DNA from: Rickettsiales bacterium
GTDB taxonomy: Bacteria > Pseudomonadota > Alphaproteobacteria > Rickettsiales > SXRF01
Assembly: GCA_025464625.1 (NCBI GenBank)
Contig: JAOAUZ010000002.1
Span: 186,001 to 250,000 of the forward strand
DNA length: 64,000 nucleotides
Direction: 5' to 3'
Each line of letters starts with the position of its first letter. The stretch's first letter is position 1. Below, one piece after another: positions 17,901 to 27,484 of this stretch. The position numbers and the translations under genes are program-made. Under the pieces are notes generated by a model. The model worked only from the letters and a program-made list of their open reading frames with translations. It did no database searches and was not told the origin of the DNA.

Positions 17901-19637
17901 ATGACTGAAACCGCCAAAAAACTCTCTGGTGCAGAAAATATAAAACTAGCAAGCGGTCACTTGAAGGGAAAAATTGCTGCCGAGCTTGCCGACAGTTCAA
18001 CACCAGAAGTTAGCGATGAAACTTATGAATTGCTCAAATTTCATGGAAGCTATTTTGGTTATGACCGCGACAGCGCAACTGAGCGTAAAAAAGCTGGCTT
18101 GGATAAAGAATATGAATTTATGGTGCGGATGAAATGCCCAGGGGGAAAGCTCACCGCAGCACAATATTTAGCTCTTGATGTTCTCGCTGAAAAATACGCA
18201 AATGGAACGTTGCGCATCACTACCCGTGAAACCTTTCAATTCCACTGCATAAAAAAAGCTGGGATGAAACCACTTATTGCCGACATCAACCATCTGCTAC
18301 TTTCAACACTGGGAGGTTGTGGTGATGTGGTACGCAATATCATGATGTGTCCCGCACCTATTAAAGATAAAATTCACGCCAAACTGGAAGCTGATGGTTA
18401 TCAGCTTGCGTCACACTGCGCTCCAAAAACCAGCAGCTATTATGAGGTGTGGCTAGATGGTGAAAAAGTGCATGATTATAAATTCAATCCTACGCCAAAT
18501 GATAGTGGGGTTCCCGAACCACTTTACGGCGACACCTACATGCCACGCAAATTCAAAATCGCTATCTCAACACCTGAAGATAATTGCGTAGATGTGCTGA
18601 CCAACGACCTCGCTATTATTTCACTATTTAATGGGCAAGAACATGCTGGTTATAATTTCGCACTCGGCGGTGGTTTGGGAATGAAGCACGGCAATGCCAA
18701 AACTTTTGCTCGTCTTGCTACACCAATAATGTTTGTGCCAAATGATTTATTTATTCCTGCCACCGAAGCAGTGATAAAACTCCAGCGGGATCATGGCGAC
18801 CGCAGCGACAGACAACATGCGCGCCTTAAATATGTCATAGCCGAAAAAGGTGAAGCATGGGCAAAAGAGGAACTGGAAAAATATATCGGTCGCAAAATGG
18901 ATGCGCCGAAGCCGATGGGTAAATTCGCGGTAGAAGATCATATTGGCTGGCATGAACAGGGTGACGGCAAATGGTTCTTAGGCGTACCAATCTCTAGTGG
19001 GAGAATTGTAGATAGAGAGAATGAACAAATTCGCACGGGGCTACGCGCAGTTATTTTGGAATACGGTATGAATCTAGCACTCACTGCTGACCAGAATATT
19101 CTTCTTTGTGATATTGAAGCAGGAGAAAAACCACGCATCGAAAAAATCCTGCATGACCATGGTGTTAAACTGGGCAGTGATATTACGCCAGTTTACCGTA
19201 ATATGCTGGCTTGCGTCGCTTATCCAACCTGCGGCAAAGCACTTGCTGAAGCTGAACGCGTAAAGCTTCCACTTGTTGCTGAGATTGAAAAAGTTATGCA
19301 GCAACAAGGTGTGCTTAACGAAAAAATCTCTATCCGCATTGCTGGTTGCCCTAACGGTTGCTCGCGCCCAACAGTTGGCGATATTGGTATAATCGGAAGA
19401 ATGCCAGACCATTACGCGCTGCATATTGGCGGCGATTTCGCAGGCACGCGCCTGAACGAAAAAATCTTTGACAAAGTGCATTATGATAAAATCCCACAAG
19501 CACTATCACCAATGTTCGCTCTATGGAAAGAAAAGCGCAATGCAGACGAAGAATTTGGTGATTTCTGCACTCGCTACGGAATTGCCGAAGTAAAAAAATA
19601 TGCTGTGGAACAAATTAAAGCGGATTGGGCTAAATAA
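17901..19637 (+). CDS. cysI: Assimilatory sulfite reductase hemoprotein (CysI type)
   Basis: Reduces sulfite to sulfide with six electrons. 578 residues with two ferredoxin-like/sirohaem repeats. The 4Fe-4S and sirohaem ligands are seen as CVAYPTCGKALAEAER and GCPNGCSRP (about residues 435-490). RITTRETFQFH near residue 110 is the substrate-side motif of CysI/Sir. ATG 17901 was chosen; an in-frame TTG at 17886 is weaker. It opens the operon cysI-siroheme synthase-cysH-cysD-cysNC-reductase fusion. No cysJ flavoprotein is present in the window, so the electron donor must be ferredoxin or another protein, possibly the fusion at 23720. Confidence 0.93.
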   Translation: MTETAKKLSGAENIKLASGHLKGKIAAELADSSTPEVSDETYELLKFHGSYFGYDRDSATERKKAGLDKEYEFMVRMKCPGGKLTAAQYLALDVLAEKYANGTLRITTRETFQFHCIKKAGMKPLIADINHLLLSTLGGCGDVVRNIMMCPAPIKDKIHAKLEADGYQLASHCAPKTSSYYEVWLDGEKVHDYKFNPTPNDSGVPEPLYGDTYMPRKFKIAISTPEDNCVDVLTNDLAIISLFNGQEHAGYNFALGGGLGMKHGNAKTFARLATPIMFVPNDLFIPATEAVIKLQRDHGDRSDRQHARLKYVIAEKGEAWAKEELEKYIGRKMDAPKPMGKFAVEDHIGWHEQGDGKWFLGVPISSGRIVDRENEQIRTGLRAVILEYGMNLALTADQNILLCDIEAGEKPRIEKILHDHGVKLGSDITPVYRNMLACVAYPTCGKALAEAERVKLPLVAEIEKVMQQQGVLNEKISIRIAGCPNGCSRPTVGDIGIIGRMPDHYALHIGGDFAGTRLNEKIFDKVHYDKIPQALSPMFALWKEKRNADEEFGDFCTRYGIAEVKKYAVEQIKADWAK

Positions 19638-19638
19638 A

Positions 19639-20148
19639 ATGTTTCCCATTGCCCTTGACCTCAAAAAAATACCTATACTCCTTATTGGTGAAGGCGAAGC
19701 TTACGCAAAACGCCATAAGCAGTTGGTTGAGTATGGGGCAACGAATATTACGTCTTTGCGAGGAGAGGTCGAAGAAATCCAAAAAGCCAGCGCAAGGATT
19801 GTTATGGTTGCTGGTCTATCTTATGAACGATCCAAACAACTAGCAACTGCTGCCCGTGCTGCAGGAAAGCTAGTCAATGTTGAAGATATGAATGATATAT
19901 GTGATTTTTATTTCACCGCTAATGTAAAACGCGGCGACCTAGTTATTTCCGTTTCTACTGGCGGAGCATCACCGACTTTATCACGAAAAATCCGCGATTA
20001 TATCGCTGCAAAGTTTGGTGCAGAATGGGAAAACCGTGTGGTTGAAATTGCTGATTTTCGTAAAAAACTAAAAGCTGATGGCAAAAATATTCCAGAAATT
20101 TTGGTAGAAAGCGAAAATTTTTTGGCTGTTAAAGGATGGCTAAAATGA
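19639..20148 (+). CDS. Siroheme synthase N-terminal type: precorrin-2 dehydrogenase / ferrochelatase
   Basis: 169 residues. Corresponds to the CysG-B/Met8p half: an N-terminal Rossmann fold (ILLIGEGEAYAKRHKQL), then DICDFYFTANVKRGDLVISVSTGGASPTLSRKIR, which is the family core. It oxidises precorrin-2 and inserts iron to make sirohaem for CysI. The methyltransferase half of CysG is missing here and would have to be encoded elsewhere. ATG 19639 is one base after the cysI stop; its own stop overlaps cysH (ATGA). Confidence 0.87.
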   Translation: MFPIALDLKKIPILLIGEGEAYAKRHKQLVEYGATNITSLRGEVEEIQKASARIVMVAGLSYERSKQLATAARAAGKLVNVEDMNDICDFYFTANVKRGDLVISVSTGGASPTLSRKIRDYIAAKFGAEWENRVVEIADFRKKLKADGKNIPEILVESENFLAVKGWLK

Positions 20149-20870
20149 GCCCGCAAAAACTCTTGGATTTACAAAAGCAATATGGTGAACTAGATGCCAC
20201 TGATTTGCTACGAGTGATGATTAGCGATATATTCAAAAATAAAATTGCACTCATTTCTTCATTCGGTGCGGATGCGGCTTTGCTGCTCGCACTGGTTTCC
20301 GAAATTGATAATAAAACCCCGATTTTATTTCTTGAAACTGGAAAACATTTTCCTAAAACTTTGCAGTATGTGGAAACGCTAAAAAATAAACTGAATTTGC
20401 AAAATTTGCATTTCCTAACACCCGACCCTGAAATTCTAAAACGCATAGACGCACAGGGTGATTTATGGGGTCATAATCCTGACCGTTGCTGCTGGATGCG
20501 TAAAGTTGAGCCACTAGATAGAGCCGTAAAGGAATTAGGAATTGAAGCCTTGATAACAGGTCGTAAACGCTATCAAAATAGTGAACGTTCTTCGCTATCA
20601 ACTATCGAGCTTGATGATAAAAATATCTTCCGCATTAACCCACTCGCCAATTGGGATAAGGCAAAACAAAAAGAAGAAGCTGCAAAGCGTAATTTGCCTG
20701 AGCATCCTCTTGTCGCAGAGGGCTACTTATCCATTGGCTGCGCTCCCTGCACCTCGCCTGTGAAAGCTGGAGAAGATGAAAGAGCTGGTAGATGGCGACA
20801 TACTGCAAAAGAAGGCGAACAAAAAACAGAATGCGGATTACATGTTTCAACTACGGATATAAAACTATGA
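20145..20870 (+). CDS. cysH: Adenylylsulfate (APS) reductase, CysH family
   Basis: 241 residues. Reduces activated sulfate to sulfite. It has the two cysteine pairs of the 4Fe-4S APS-reductase type, CCWMRKVEPL (about residue 120) and GCAPCTSPV (about residue 200), plus the redox Cys in ECGLH at the C-terminus. SFGADAALLL is the PP-loop. RKRYQNSERSS binds the sulfate moiety. ATG 20145 is preferred because AAGGA lies eight bases upstream; ATG 20136 touches the ribosome-binding site. The gene overlaps siroheme synthase and cysD by four bases each. Confidence 0.93.
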   Translation: MSPQKLLDLQKQYGELDATDLLRVMISDIFKNKIALISSFGADAALLLALVSEIDNKTPILFLETGKHFPKTLQYVETLKNKLNLQNLHFLTPDPEILKRIDAQGDLWGHNPDRCCWMRKVEPLDRAVKELGIEALITGRKRYQNSERSSLSTIELDDKNIFRINPLANWDKAKQKEEAAKRNLPEHPLVAEGYLSIGCAPCTSPVKAGEDERAGRWRHTAKEGEQKTECGLHVSTTDIKL

Positions 20871-21700
20871 ACCATCTCGACCAACTCGAAGCACAAAGTA
20901 TCTACATCTTCCGCGAGGCATTTCACGCTATTGATAAAATGGCGATGCTATGGTCATTTGGCAAGGATTCCAACGTGATGATTCACCTTGCGCGCAAGGC
21001 TTTTTTTGGGAACATCCCCTTCCCTCTTATCCATTGTGACACTGAATTAGAGATGGAGGAAGTTTATGCTTTCCGAGATAAATACGCGAAAGAATGGGGT
21101 GTAAATTTGCTCTCACCTATCTGCCCACCGATTGAGGCAACTGATATTACACTTCCACATGCTGCACGAGTTGCATCACGCAAAACTCTGGGGCTTAAAA
21201 AAGTTATTGAGGAACATGGTTTTGTTGGGATAATTGCAGGCATACGCCGTGATGAAGAAGCAACACGCGCAAAAGAGCGAGTGTTTTCTCCGCGTGGCGT
21301 GGAAGGTGGTTGGGATGTGAAAGAGCAACCGCCAGAATTCTGGGATCAATATAAAACCGAATTTGCTCCTAACACCAGCATTCGTATTCACCCACTGCTG
21401 CATTGGACAGAGCTAGATATTTGGCTATATATCCAGCGTGAGAATATACCGATTGTACCGCTATATTATGCTAAAAAATATAATGAATTTGAAGGGCGTG
21501 ATTTCGGCGGAAAGATGATGCGTTTTCGTAGCCTTGGTGAAAAAGGCATCACATGGCCAGTGGAAAGCAGTGCTGACACGATTGAAAAAATTATAGCTGA
21601 ATTGCGTGTAACTAAAACTTCTGAACGTTCAGGCAGACCAATGGGTGCAGATGAAGATGAAAGCAGTTTTGAAAGGCTACGCGCGGATGGGTATATGTGA
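20867..21700 (+). CDS. cysD: Sulfate adenylyltransferase subunit 2 (CysD)
   Basis: 277 residues. Small catalytic subunit of ATP sulfurylase; forms APS from ATP and sulfate with GTP hydrolysis by CysN. The PP-loop SFGKDSNVMIHLARKAF (about residue 30) and the motifs GGWDVKEQPPEFW, PLLHWTELDIW and RFRSLGEKGITWPVES are characteristic. ATG 20867 overlaps the cysH stop (ATGA). A structured repeat begins one base after its stop and separates it from cysNC. Confidence 0.94.
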   Translation: MNHLDQLEAQSIYIFREAFHAIDKMAMLWSFGKDSNVMIHLARKAFFGNIPFPLIHCDTELEMEEVYAFRDKYAKEWGVNLLSPICPPIEATDITLPHAARVASRKTLGLKKVIEEHGFVGIIAGIRRDEEATRAKERVFSPRGVEGGWDVKEQPPEFWDQYKTEFAPNTSIRIHPLLHWTELDIWLYIQRENIPIVPLYYAKKYNEFEGRDFGGKMMRFRSLGEKGITWPVESSADTIEKIIAELRVTKTSERSGRPMGADEDESSFERLRADGYM

Positions 21701-21701
21701 C

Positions 21702-21764
21702 GGTAAATCTTAGTGGCTTTGCCACTTAGATTCCCGTCATCCCGCGCTTGTTGCGGGATCTGGT
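21702..21764 (+). repeat. Stop-codon-abutting two-hairpin repeat, copy 1 (cysD/cysNC)
   Basis: Starts GGTAAATCTT one base after the cysD TGA. It contains a small hairpin AGTGGC-TTT-GCCACT (21712-21726) and a larger one ATCCCGC/GCGGGAT (21739-21759), then ends GGATCTGGT. A second copy on the minus strand at 50488-50550 sits one base after the mnmE stop; its first hairpin has changed on both sides so that pairing is kept. Likely an RNA structure that modulates intra-operon expression or mRNA decay. Confidence 0.65.
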
Positions 21765-21788
21765 AGATAAAAAATAGAAGAGAAAAAT

Positions 21789-23717
21789 ATGACACTAAAT
21801 ACTCAGACAAAACAACAACTAAAAATCGTAATCGTTGGTCATGTGGATCATGGAAAATCAACGCTAGTTGGGCGGTTGCTTTATGACACAAATTCTCTGC
21901 CCGATGGCAAATTTGAGGCTATTCAGGCGAGCTGCAAAAAGCGCGGAATGCCGTTTGAATGGTCGTTTCTCATGGACGCATTACAGACTGAACGGGATCA
22001 AGGAATCACCATTGATACTACACAAATATGGCTAAAAACACCGACTCGGGATGTGGTGATTATTGATGCACCGGGACATAAAGAGTTCTTAAAAAACATG
22101 ATAACTGGCGCAGCGCAGGCAGATGCCGCATTGGTTTTAATTGATGCTAAAGAAGGCATCCGTGAGCAAAGTAAACGGCATGGTTATTTACTGCATCTGC
22201 TCGGAGTGCGCCAAATTGCTGTACTGGTGAATAAAATGGATATGGTGAATTATGACGAAAAAGTTTTTGCTGGAATTGAAGCAGAATATCGAGAATATTT
22301 AGCTAGTCTTGGTGTGACTCCTACTTGCTTTATCCCAATTTCAGCGCGTGATGGTGATGGAATAAAATCAGCCTCTGCAAATATGAAATGGTACAAAGGC
22401 GACAGCGTCACACAGATGCTGGAAAAATTTACAGTGGCGAGTGCTGATGAAAGTCTGCCTCTACGCTTTCCTATTCAGGATATTTATAAGTTTGATGAGC
22501 GCAGAATTTTGGTGGGGCGTATTGAAAGCGGTTCGCTTAAAGTTGGTGATGAATTATTATTTTCACCGTCAAATACACTGGCTAAAATCGCGAGCATTGA
22601 AAGCTGGCCAGAAACAAATAATCCTCCGCAAACTGCATCTGCTGGGCAATCAGTTGGTATTACTCTTACCGATCAAATATTCGTGGAACGTGGGCATATC
22701 GCTAGCCACCGCGAACGTGCGCCAATTCTAACCAATCTTTTCCGCGCGCGGATTTTCTGGCTTGGGCATAAACCACTGGAGCTGGGCAAGCGTTATAAAA
22801 TAAAACTCGGCACAGCGGAAATGATGGCGGAAGTAAAAACTATCGAGCATGTGATTGATGCTGATACTCTGGCACAAGTTCCTGCTAACCGCGTTGAGCG
22901 TAGCAATGTTGCTGAAATAATATTGCGCGTACGCGGCTTGGCGGTGGTCGATGATTTCAATAATAATTCACGGCTTGGTCGCTTTGTTATTTTGCAGGAT
23001 TACGATGTGGCAGGCGGTGGCATCATCAATATGGATGGGTTTTTTGATCAGCGTTCTGGCGCGCCAAAATCAATAAAATCAGAAAATATTTTTGATGTAG
23101 ATTTTGGTATAACACCAGAGCAGCGTTCACTGGCAAATGGTCATACTGGCGGGATATTGTGGTTTTCTGGGCTTTCTGGTTCGGGCAAATCTACTATCGC
23201 TAAACTCTTGCAAAAACGCTTGTTTGATAAAGGCTATCAGGTGTTTGTGCTGGATGGTGATAATATCCGCAAGGGCTTAAATCGTGACCTTGGATTTTCA
23301 CCAGAAGATCGCGCAGAAAATTTGCGCCGTGTGGGTGAAGTAGCAGCGCTTTTTGCCAAAGCTGGTGTGATTGTCATCAGCGCGTTTATTTCACCTATGC
23401 GCGAAGACAGACGGGCTGTACGGGCGATTGCGCCAAACTATTTCCACAATATCCACATCAAAGCATCACTGGAAACTTGTGAAAAACGCGATGTAAAAGG
23501 TCTCTATGCTAAAGCGCGGGCGGGCGAGATAGAGCAGTTTACTGGCATCTCCGCACCGTATGAAGAACCGAATAATCCTGACATTGTACTAGATACAGAA
23601 AATCTAAGCGTGCAGGCTTGCGTAGATCAACTACTGAAATATGTTGATTCACAAATAGTTGAACCGGCTCGCAATATGGAAATAGCAACCACCCAAGATT
23701 ATTCTGGGGGGATTTAA
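21789..23717 (+). CDS. cysNC: Bifunctional sulfate adenylyltransferase subunit 1 / adenylylsulfate kinase
   Basis: 642 residues. N-terminal CysN GTPase (GHVDHGKST at about residue 17, [16 protein letters not shown]) drives APS synthesis with CysD. From about residue 450 a CysC kinase domain follows (GLSGSGKST, then [18 protein letters not shown] and [11 protein letters not shown]) that phosphorylates APS to PAPS. The fusion is common in Alphaproteobacteria. Because CysH is of the APS-reducing type, PAPS may be made mainly for sulfation rather than for cysteine. Located between the repeat after cysD and the reductase fusion, two bases before the latter. Confidence 0.95.
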   Translation: MTLNTQTKQQLKIVIVGHVDHGKSTLVGRLLYDTNSLPDGKFEAIQASCKKRGMPFEWSFLMDALQTERDQGITIDTTQIWLKTPTRDVVIIDAPGHKEFLKNMITGAAQADAALVLIDAKEGIREQSKRHGYLLHLLGVRQIAVLVNKMDMVNYDEKVFAGIEAEYREYLASLGVTPTCFIPISARDGDGIKSASANMKWYKGDSVTQMLEKFTVASADESLPLRFPIQDIYKFDERRILVGRIESGSLKVGDELLFSPSNTLAKIASIESWPETNNPPQTASAGQSVGITLTDQIFVERGHIASHRERAPILTNLFRARIFWLGHKPLELGKRYKIKLGTAEMMAEVKTIEHVIDADTLAQVPANRVERSNVAEIILRVRGLAVVDDFNNNSRLGRFVILQDYDVAGGGIINMDGFFDQRSGAPKSIKSENIFDVDFGITPEQRSLANGHTGGILWFSGLSGSGKSTIAKLLQKRLFDKGYQVFVLDGDNIRKGLNRDLGFSPEDRAENLRRVGEVAALFAKAGVIVISAFISPMREDRRAVRAIAPNYFHNIHIKASLETCEKRDVKGLYAKARAGEIEQFTGISAPYEEPNNPDIVLDTENLSVQACVDQLLKYVDSQIVEPARNMEIATTQDYSGGI

Positions 23718-23719
23718 AA

Positions 23720-26700
23720 ATGAATAATTTCGGATATGGAATAAAATTTTTGGAGCTTTACCAGCGTGATGGTTTGGTAAAAATTGATAATGTTTTTGTC
23801 GAACAATTAAAGTCTGCTGATGTTGCGCTGTTTAATCGCCTGATGGCAGGAAGGGCTGATAAATCCGCACTTTCTGACAAAGATCATTCGCAACTCCTCC
23901 TCGACCTCGCACCACATGTGGAAGATTTTATTGGTGAATTATTCGGCATAAAAAAAGAAATTACGGAACTCGCTGAGGCACATCACCATCTTGCACCACT
24001 TTATGCCTGCAAGCGTTTATTTGTGCAGCGTAGGGCAGCTAAGGCTTTGACGGTGGAAGAAGCACAGCGTGTAAGCGGTGATTCATTGCTTGGTATGCTT
24101 CCGATACCACACTCTGACCATGAATTTTTTGAACTTGCTTTTTCTAAAATAGTAATGGGCTGGCTGGAAAAGGAAGAAGAAAATAAATCACTTCTGGAAA
24201 TTGCAGCGCGCTATGCCGCATGGGCATTATATAGCGAGGAAGGTAAAAAACGTCATAAATCTGGCGTGTTATTCAAACAGCCACTCAAGCTGGATTACAA
24301 TAATTTGGTTGCGGTGGAAACTGAGCTGCGCGATGGTGTACAGATTTTGCGTTTCTCCAAATCACATTTGCGCGAGCGTAATGGCTTTGCCCTTACTGAT
24401 GATGGTGGCACGCGCATTCAGGCTATGGATAGTGCTAATTACTGTATTTTCTGCCATAATCAGGGCAAGGATTCCTGTTCTAAAGGACTCAAAGAAAAAA
24501 CTGGTGAGGTGAAGAAAAATTCTCTGGATATTGTGCAAGCTGGCTGCCCGCTGGAAGAAAAAATTTCTGAGATGAATATGCTGAAATCTGAAGGTGTGCC
24601 TGTTGGCGCGCTGGCGATGATAACGATTGATAACCCAATGTGTGCTGGAACTGGGCATCGCATTTGCAATGATTGTATGAAATCCTGCATCTATCAGAAA
24701 CAAGAGCCTGTAAACATTCCGCATGTGGAAACATTTACTCTAAAAGATGTCTTGGGTCTGCCTTACGGTTTTGAAATTTACTCGCTGCTTACGCGCTGGA
24801 ATCCGCTAAATCTGGCGCGTCCTGTGCCGAAACCTGATTCTGGTTATAAAGTTTTGGTCGCAGGGCTTGGGCCTGCTGGTTACACTCTAGCGCACCATCT
24901 GATGAATGACGGTCACACGGTTGTTGGCATTGACGGACTCAAAATTGAGCCTGTAAATGCAGAAATTTCTGGCGTGAAACCAGACGGCACACGCACGGAA
25001 TTTACGCCAATTAAAGACATAAAAACAATTTATGAAGCTCTTGATGAGCGCACGCTGGCTGGCTTTGGTGGCGTTGCTGAATATGGTATCACCGTACGCT
25101 GGGATAAAAATTATCTAAAAATCATCCGCCTACTTTTGGAACGGCGCGAACAATTTGCCATGTTTGGTGGCGTGCGTTTTGGCTCAAGCCTCACCTATGA
25201 CACAGCTTTTGAATTAGGTTTTGATCATATTGCCCTGTGCATGGGGGCAGGCAAGCCAACAGTTTTGGACATTCCAAATGCGCTGGCGCGTGGTGTGCGC
25301 ACTGCTTCTGATTTCCTCATGGCATTGCAGCTTACTGGTGCTGGCAAAAAAGATTCTATCGCTAACTTGCAAATCCGCCTGCCGATTGTAGTGATTGGTG
25401 GTGGTCTTACCGCGATTGATACCGCCACAGAATCACTGGCTTATTACCCTGTGCAGGTGGAAAAATTTCTTGCTCGTTATGAAGTTTTGATTGCTAAAAA
25501 CGGTGAAGAAAATGTCCGTAAAAATTGGAGCGCAGAAGACACCATCATCGCCGATGAATTCATTTCTCATGCAAAAGCAATCCGCGCAGAACGTAAAAAA
25601 GAAAAGCCCGATGTTTGGGGTTTGCTTGATAGCTGGGGTGGGGTGAAGTTAGTATACCGCAAGCGTTTGATAGATGCGCCAAGCTATCGCCTTAACCATG
25701 AAGAAGTAGAGAAAGCCTTTGAAGAAGGAATTTTTATCGCTGAAAATTATGAGCCAACTAAAATTGATGTTGATGAGTTTGGGGCAGCTAAAAATATTTC
25801 TCTAAAGTCAGCATCTGGTGAAAATGTTACCATTCCCGCTCGTACGATTTTAGTTGCTGCTGGCACAAGCCCGAACACGGTTTTACAACGTGAAGATCCG
25901 CTGCATTTCCAGCTAGACGGAAAATATTTCCGCGCGGTTGATGAAGAAGGAAATCAGGTAAAACCAGAGCGTATTTCCAAACCAAAAGATGTTCGCGTTT
26001 TGCTATCACTTGATGAACAAAATAGAGCAGTAAGTTTCTTTGGCGATCTGCACCCATCATTCGCTGGCAATGTGGTGAAAGCTATGGGTAGTGCCAAGCA
26101 GGGCTATCCTGTGGTTAGCCGCATTCTGCAACAGAGGTCAAGGCTCAGAGGTCAGGAATCAGAATTTTTGCAAAAAATAAATGATGAACTTCGTGCCACT
26201 GTTCATGCTGTAAATCGCTTAACACCAAATATTATTGAAGTAGTGGTGAAAGCTCCGCTTGCTGCTCGCCAATTCCAACCAGGGCAGTTTTATAGATTGC
26301 AGAATTATGAGGCAAATGCCATTAAAGTTGATGGTTCACTACCTACCACCCTCTCTATGGAAGGTCTCGCCCTCACAGGCGCATGGGTTGATAAGGAAGA
26401 AGGATTGCTGGCTACTATAGTTTTAGAAATGGGTGGTTCATCGACCCTATGTGTCCACTTAAAGATTGGTGAGCCAGTGGTACTGATGGGACCAACGGGA
26501 ACGCCAACCGAGATTCCACATAATGAAAATGTGATGTTGGTTGGTGGCGGACTTGGTAATGCCGTACTGTTTTCCATCGGCAAGGAAATGTGTGATAATG
26601 GCTGCAAGGTGCTATATTTCGCAGGTTATAAAAAAGCTGTTGATAGATATAAGGTGGCAGAGATTGAAGCGGCTGCTGACACGGTTATCTGGTGCTGCGA

Positions 26701-27145
26701 TGAACCTGCGCCATTTACTCCAAACCGCCCGCAAGATAGAGTGTTTCACGGTAATATCGTGGATGCTATTGCAAAATACGATAATTCTAGCATCACCCTT
26801 TCTTCCATCACCCATATCATCGCCATCGGCTCTGACCGAATGATGGCAGCGGTGGCAGCAGCTAGGCATGGTGTTTTGCATCCACATTTGAACCCGAAAC
26901 ATATCGCTATTGGCAGCATCAACTCGCCAATGCAATGTATGATGAAGGAAATCTGCGCCCAGTGCCTGCAAAAACATATTGACCCTGTGACAGGCAAAGA
27001 AACCTATGTTTATTCGTGCTTTAATCAGGATCAAAATATGGATACTATCTCATGGCAGCACCTTAACGACCGCCTAAAACAAAACAGCTTGCAGGAAAAA
27101 CTAACTGCAGGCTGGATTGAACATTGTTTAACCCAGATAAATTGA
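23720..27145 (+). CDS. Large fused flavin/Fe-S oxidoreductase (GltD-like plus PyrK/FNR-like)
   Basis: 1141 residues. Residues about 1-335 form a Cys-rich N-terminal part (NYCIFCHNQGKDSCSKG, AGCPLEE, MCAGTGHRICNDCMKSC) like the Fe-S domain of glutamate synthase small subunits. FAD and NAD(P) Rossmann folds follow (VLVAGLGPAGYTLAHHL near 377; VVIGGGLTAIDTATES near 558). From about 835 an FNR/PyrK-like module begins (FQPGQFYRL, VMLVGGGLGNAVLF), ending in a 2Fe-2S cluster CMMKEICAQC..YSC. The architecture resembles NfnB-NfnA joined in one chain. As the last gene of the cys operon, which lacks cysJ, it may supply electrons to CysI; that is an inference. Confidence 0.75.
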   Translation: MNNFGYGIKFLELYQRDGLVKIDNVFVEQLKSADVALFNRLMAGRADKSALSDKDHSQLLLDLAPHVEDFIGELFGIKKEITELAEAHHHLAPLYACKRLFVQRRAAKALTVEEAQRVSGDSLLGMLPIPHSDHEFFELAFSKIVMGWLEKEEENKSLLEIAARYAAWALYSEEGKKRHKSGVLFKQPLKLDYNNLVAVETELRDGVQILRFSKSHLRERNGFALTDDGGTRIQAMDSANYCIFCHNQGKDSCSKGLKEKTGEVKKNSLDIVQAGCPLEEKISEMNMLKSEGVPVGALAMITIDNPMCAGTGHRICNDCMKSCIYQKQEPVNIPHVETFTLKDVLGLPYGFEIYSLLTRWNPLNLARPVPKPDSGYKVLVAGLGPAGYTLAHHLMNDGHTVVGIDGLKIEPVNAEISGVKPDGTRTEFTPIKDIKTIYEALDERTLAGFGGVAEYGITVRWDKNYLKIIRLLLERREQFAMFGGVRFGSSLTYDTAFELGFDHIALCMGAGKPTVLDIPNALARGVRTASDFLMALQLTGAGKKDSIANLQIRLPIVVIGGGLTAIDTATESLAYYPVQVEKFLARYEVLIAKNGEENVRKNWSAEDTIIADEFISHAKAIRAERKKEKPDVWGLLDSWGGVKLVYRKRLIDAPSYRLNHEEVEKAFEEGIFIAENYEPTKIDVDEFGAAKNISLKSASGENVTIPARTILVAAGTSPNTVLQREDPLHFQLDGKYFRAVDEEGNQVKPERISKPKDVRVLLSLDEQNRAVSFFGDLHPSFAGNVVKAMGSAKQGYPVVSRILQQRSRLRGQESEFLQKINDELRATVHAVNRLTPNIIEVVVKAPLAARQFQPGQFYRLQNYEANAIKVDGSLPTTLSMEGLALTGAWVDKEEGLLATIVLEMGGSSTLCVHLKIGEPVVLMGPTGTPTEIPHNENVMLVGGGLGNAVLFSIGKEMCDNGCKVLYFAGYKKAVDRYKVAEIEAAADTVIWCCDEPAPFTPNRPQDRVFHGNIVDAIAKYDNSSITLSSITHIIAIGSDRMMAAVAAARHGVLHPHLNPKHIAIGSINSPMQCMMKEICAQCLQKHIDPVTGKETYVYSCFNQDQNMDTISWQHLNDRLKQNSLQEKLTAGWIEHCLTQIN

Positions 27146-27237
27146 TAAATTACGGCGATTTTTGTAAGAGTTTGTTGACAAATCACCAATAATCTGACTT
27201 TTGGTTGTTCCGTTTTAGTGATATTTTGTGTTTATGC

Positions 27238-27329
27238 GGAGCGGTGGCCGAGTGGCCGAAGGCGGCGGTTTGCTAAACCGTTATACGGGTAACACCGTAT
27301 CGGAGGTTCGAATCCTCTCCGCTCCGCCA
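27238..27329 (+). tRNA. tRNA-Ser (anticodon GCT)
   Basis: 92 bases with encoded CCA. Acceptor stem GGAGCGG pairs with CCGCTCC, discriminator G. The anticodon loop TTGCTAA gives GCT (27272-27274), reading AGC/AGU serine codons. A long variable arm (ATACGGGTAACACCGTAT) and the T-arm GGAGGTTCGAATCCTCT support a class II tRNA. Its 3' end is the integration site of the adjacent island. Confidence 0.96.
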
Positions 27330-27342
27330 TATATACTGTTTT
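27324..27342. repeat. Left attachment repeat (tRNA side)
   Basis: CCGCCATATATACTGTTTT comprises the last bases of tRNA-Ser including CCA plus 13 flanking bases. It is identical to 35810-35828. Similarity extends leftward (CTCTCCGC) with one extra base in this copy. Confidence 0.78.
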
Positions 27343-27444
27343 ATACAGTCCAATAAAATCCAAATAATACAGCAAAACCTAGAGAAATAAAGGCTCTAGC
27401 GTTTTTTGCCGTCCAAACTGATTCGTTGCAAGCCAGATAAAAAC

Positions 27445-27468
27445 CGTATATAAATGCGTATATAATTT
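27445..27468. repeat. 24-bp direct repeat upstream of the integrase, copy 1
   Basis: This copy (core ATAAATGCGTATATAATTT) is identical over 24 bases to 35722-35745 at the other island end. It contains TATAAT and ends 17 bases before the integrase ATG, so it may hold the integrase promoter or an arm-type integrase binding site. The gap 27343-27484 holds no gene. Confidence 0.6.
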
Positions 27469-27484
27469 GTATACGGGGGCGATT

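Noticed and set aside
26612-27034. Minus-strand frame of 140 codons opposite the reductase fusion
   Set aside because: The plus-strand protein has clear motifs through this region, so this is a shadow.
27175-27180. Consensus -35 TTGACA upstream of tRNA-Ser
   Set aside because: No acceptable -10 at 16-18 bases; it may be chance.
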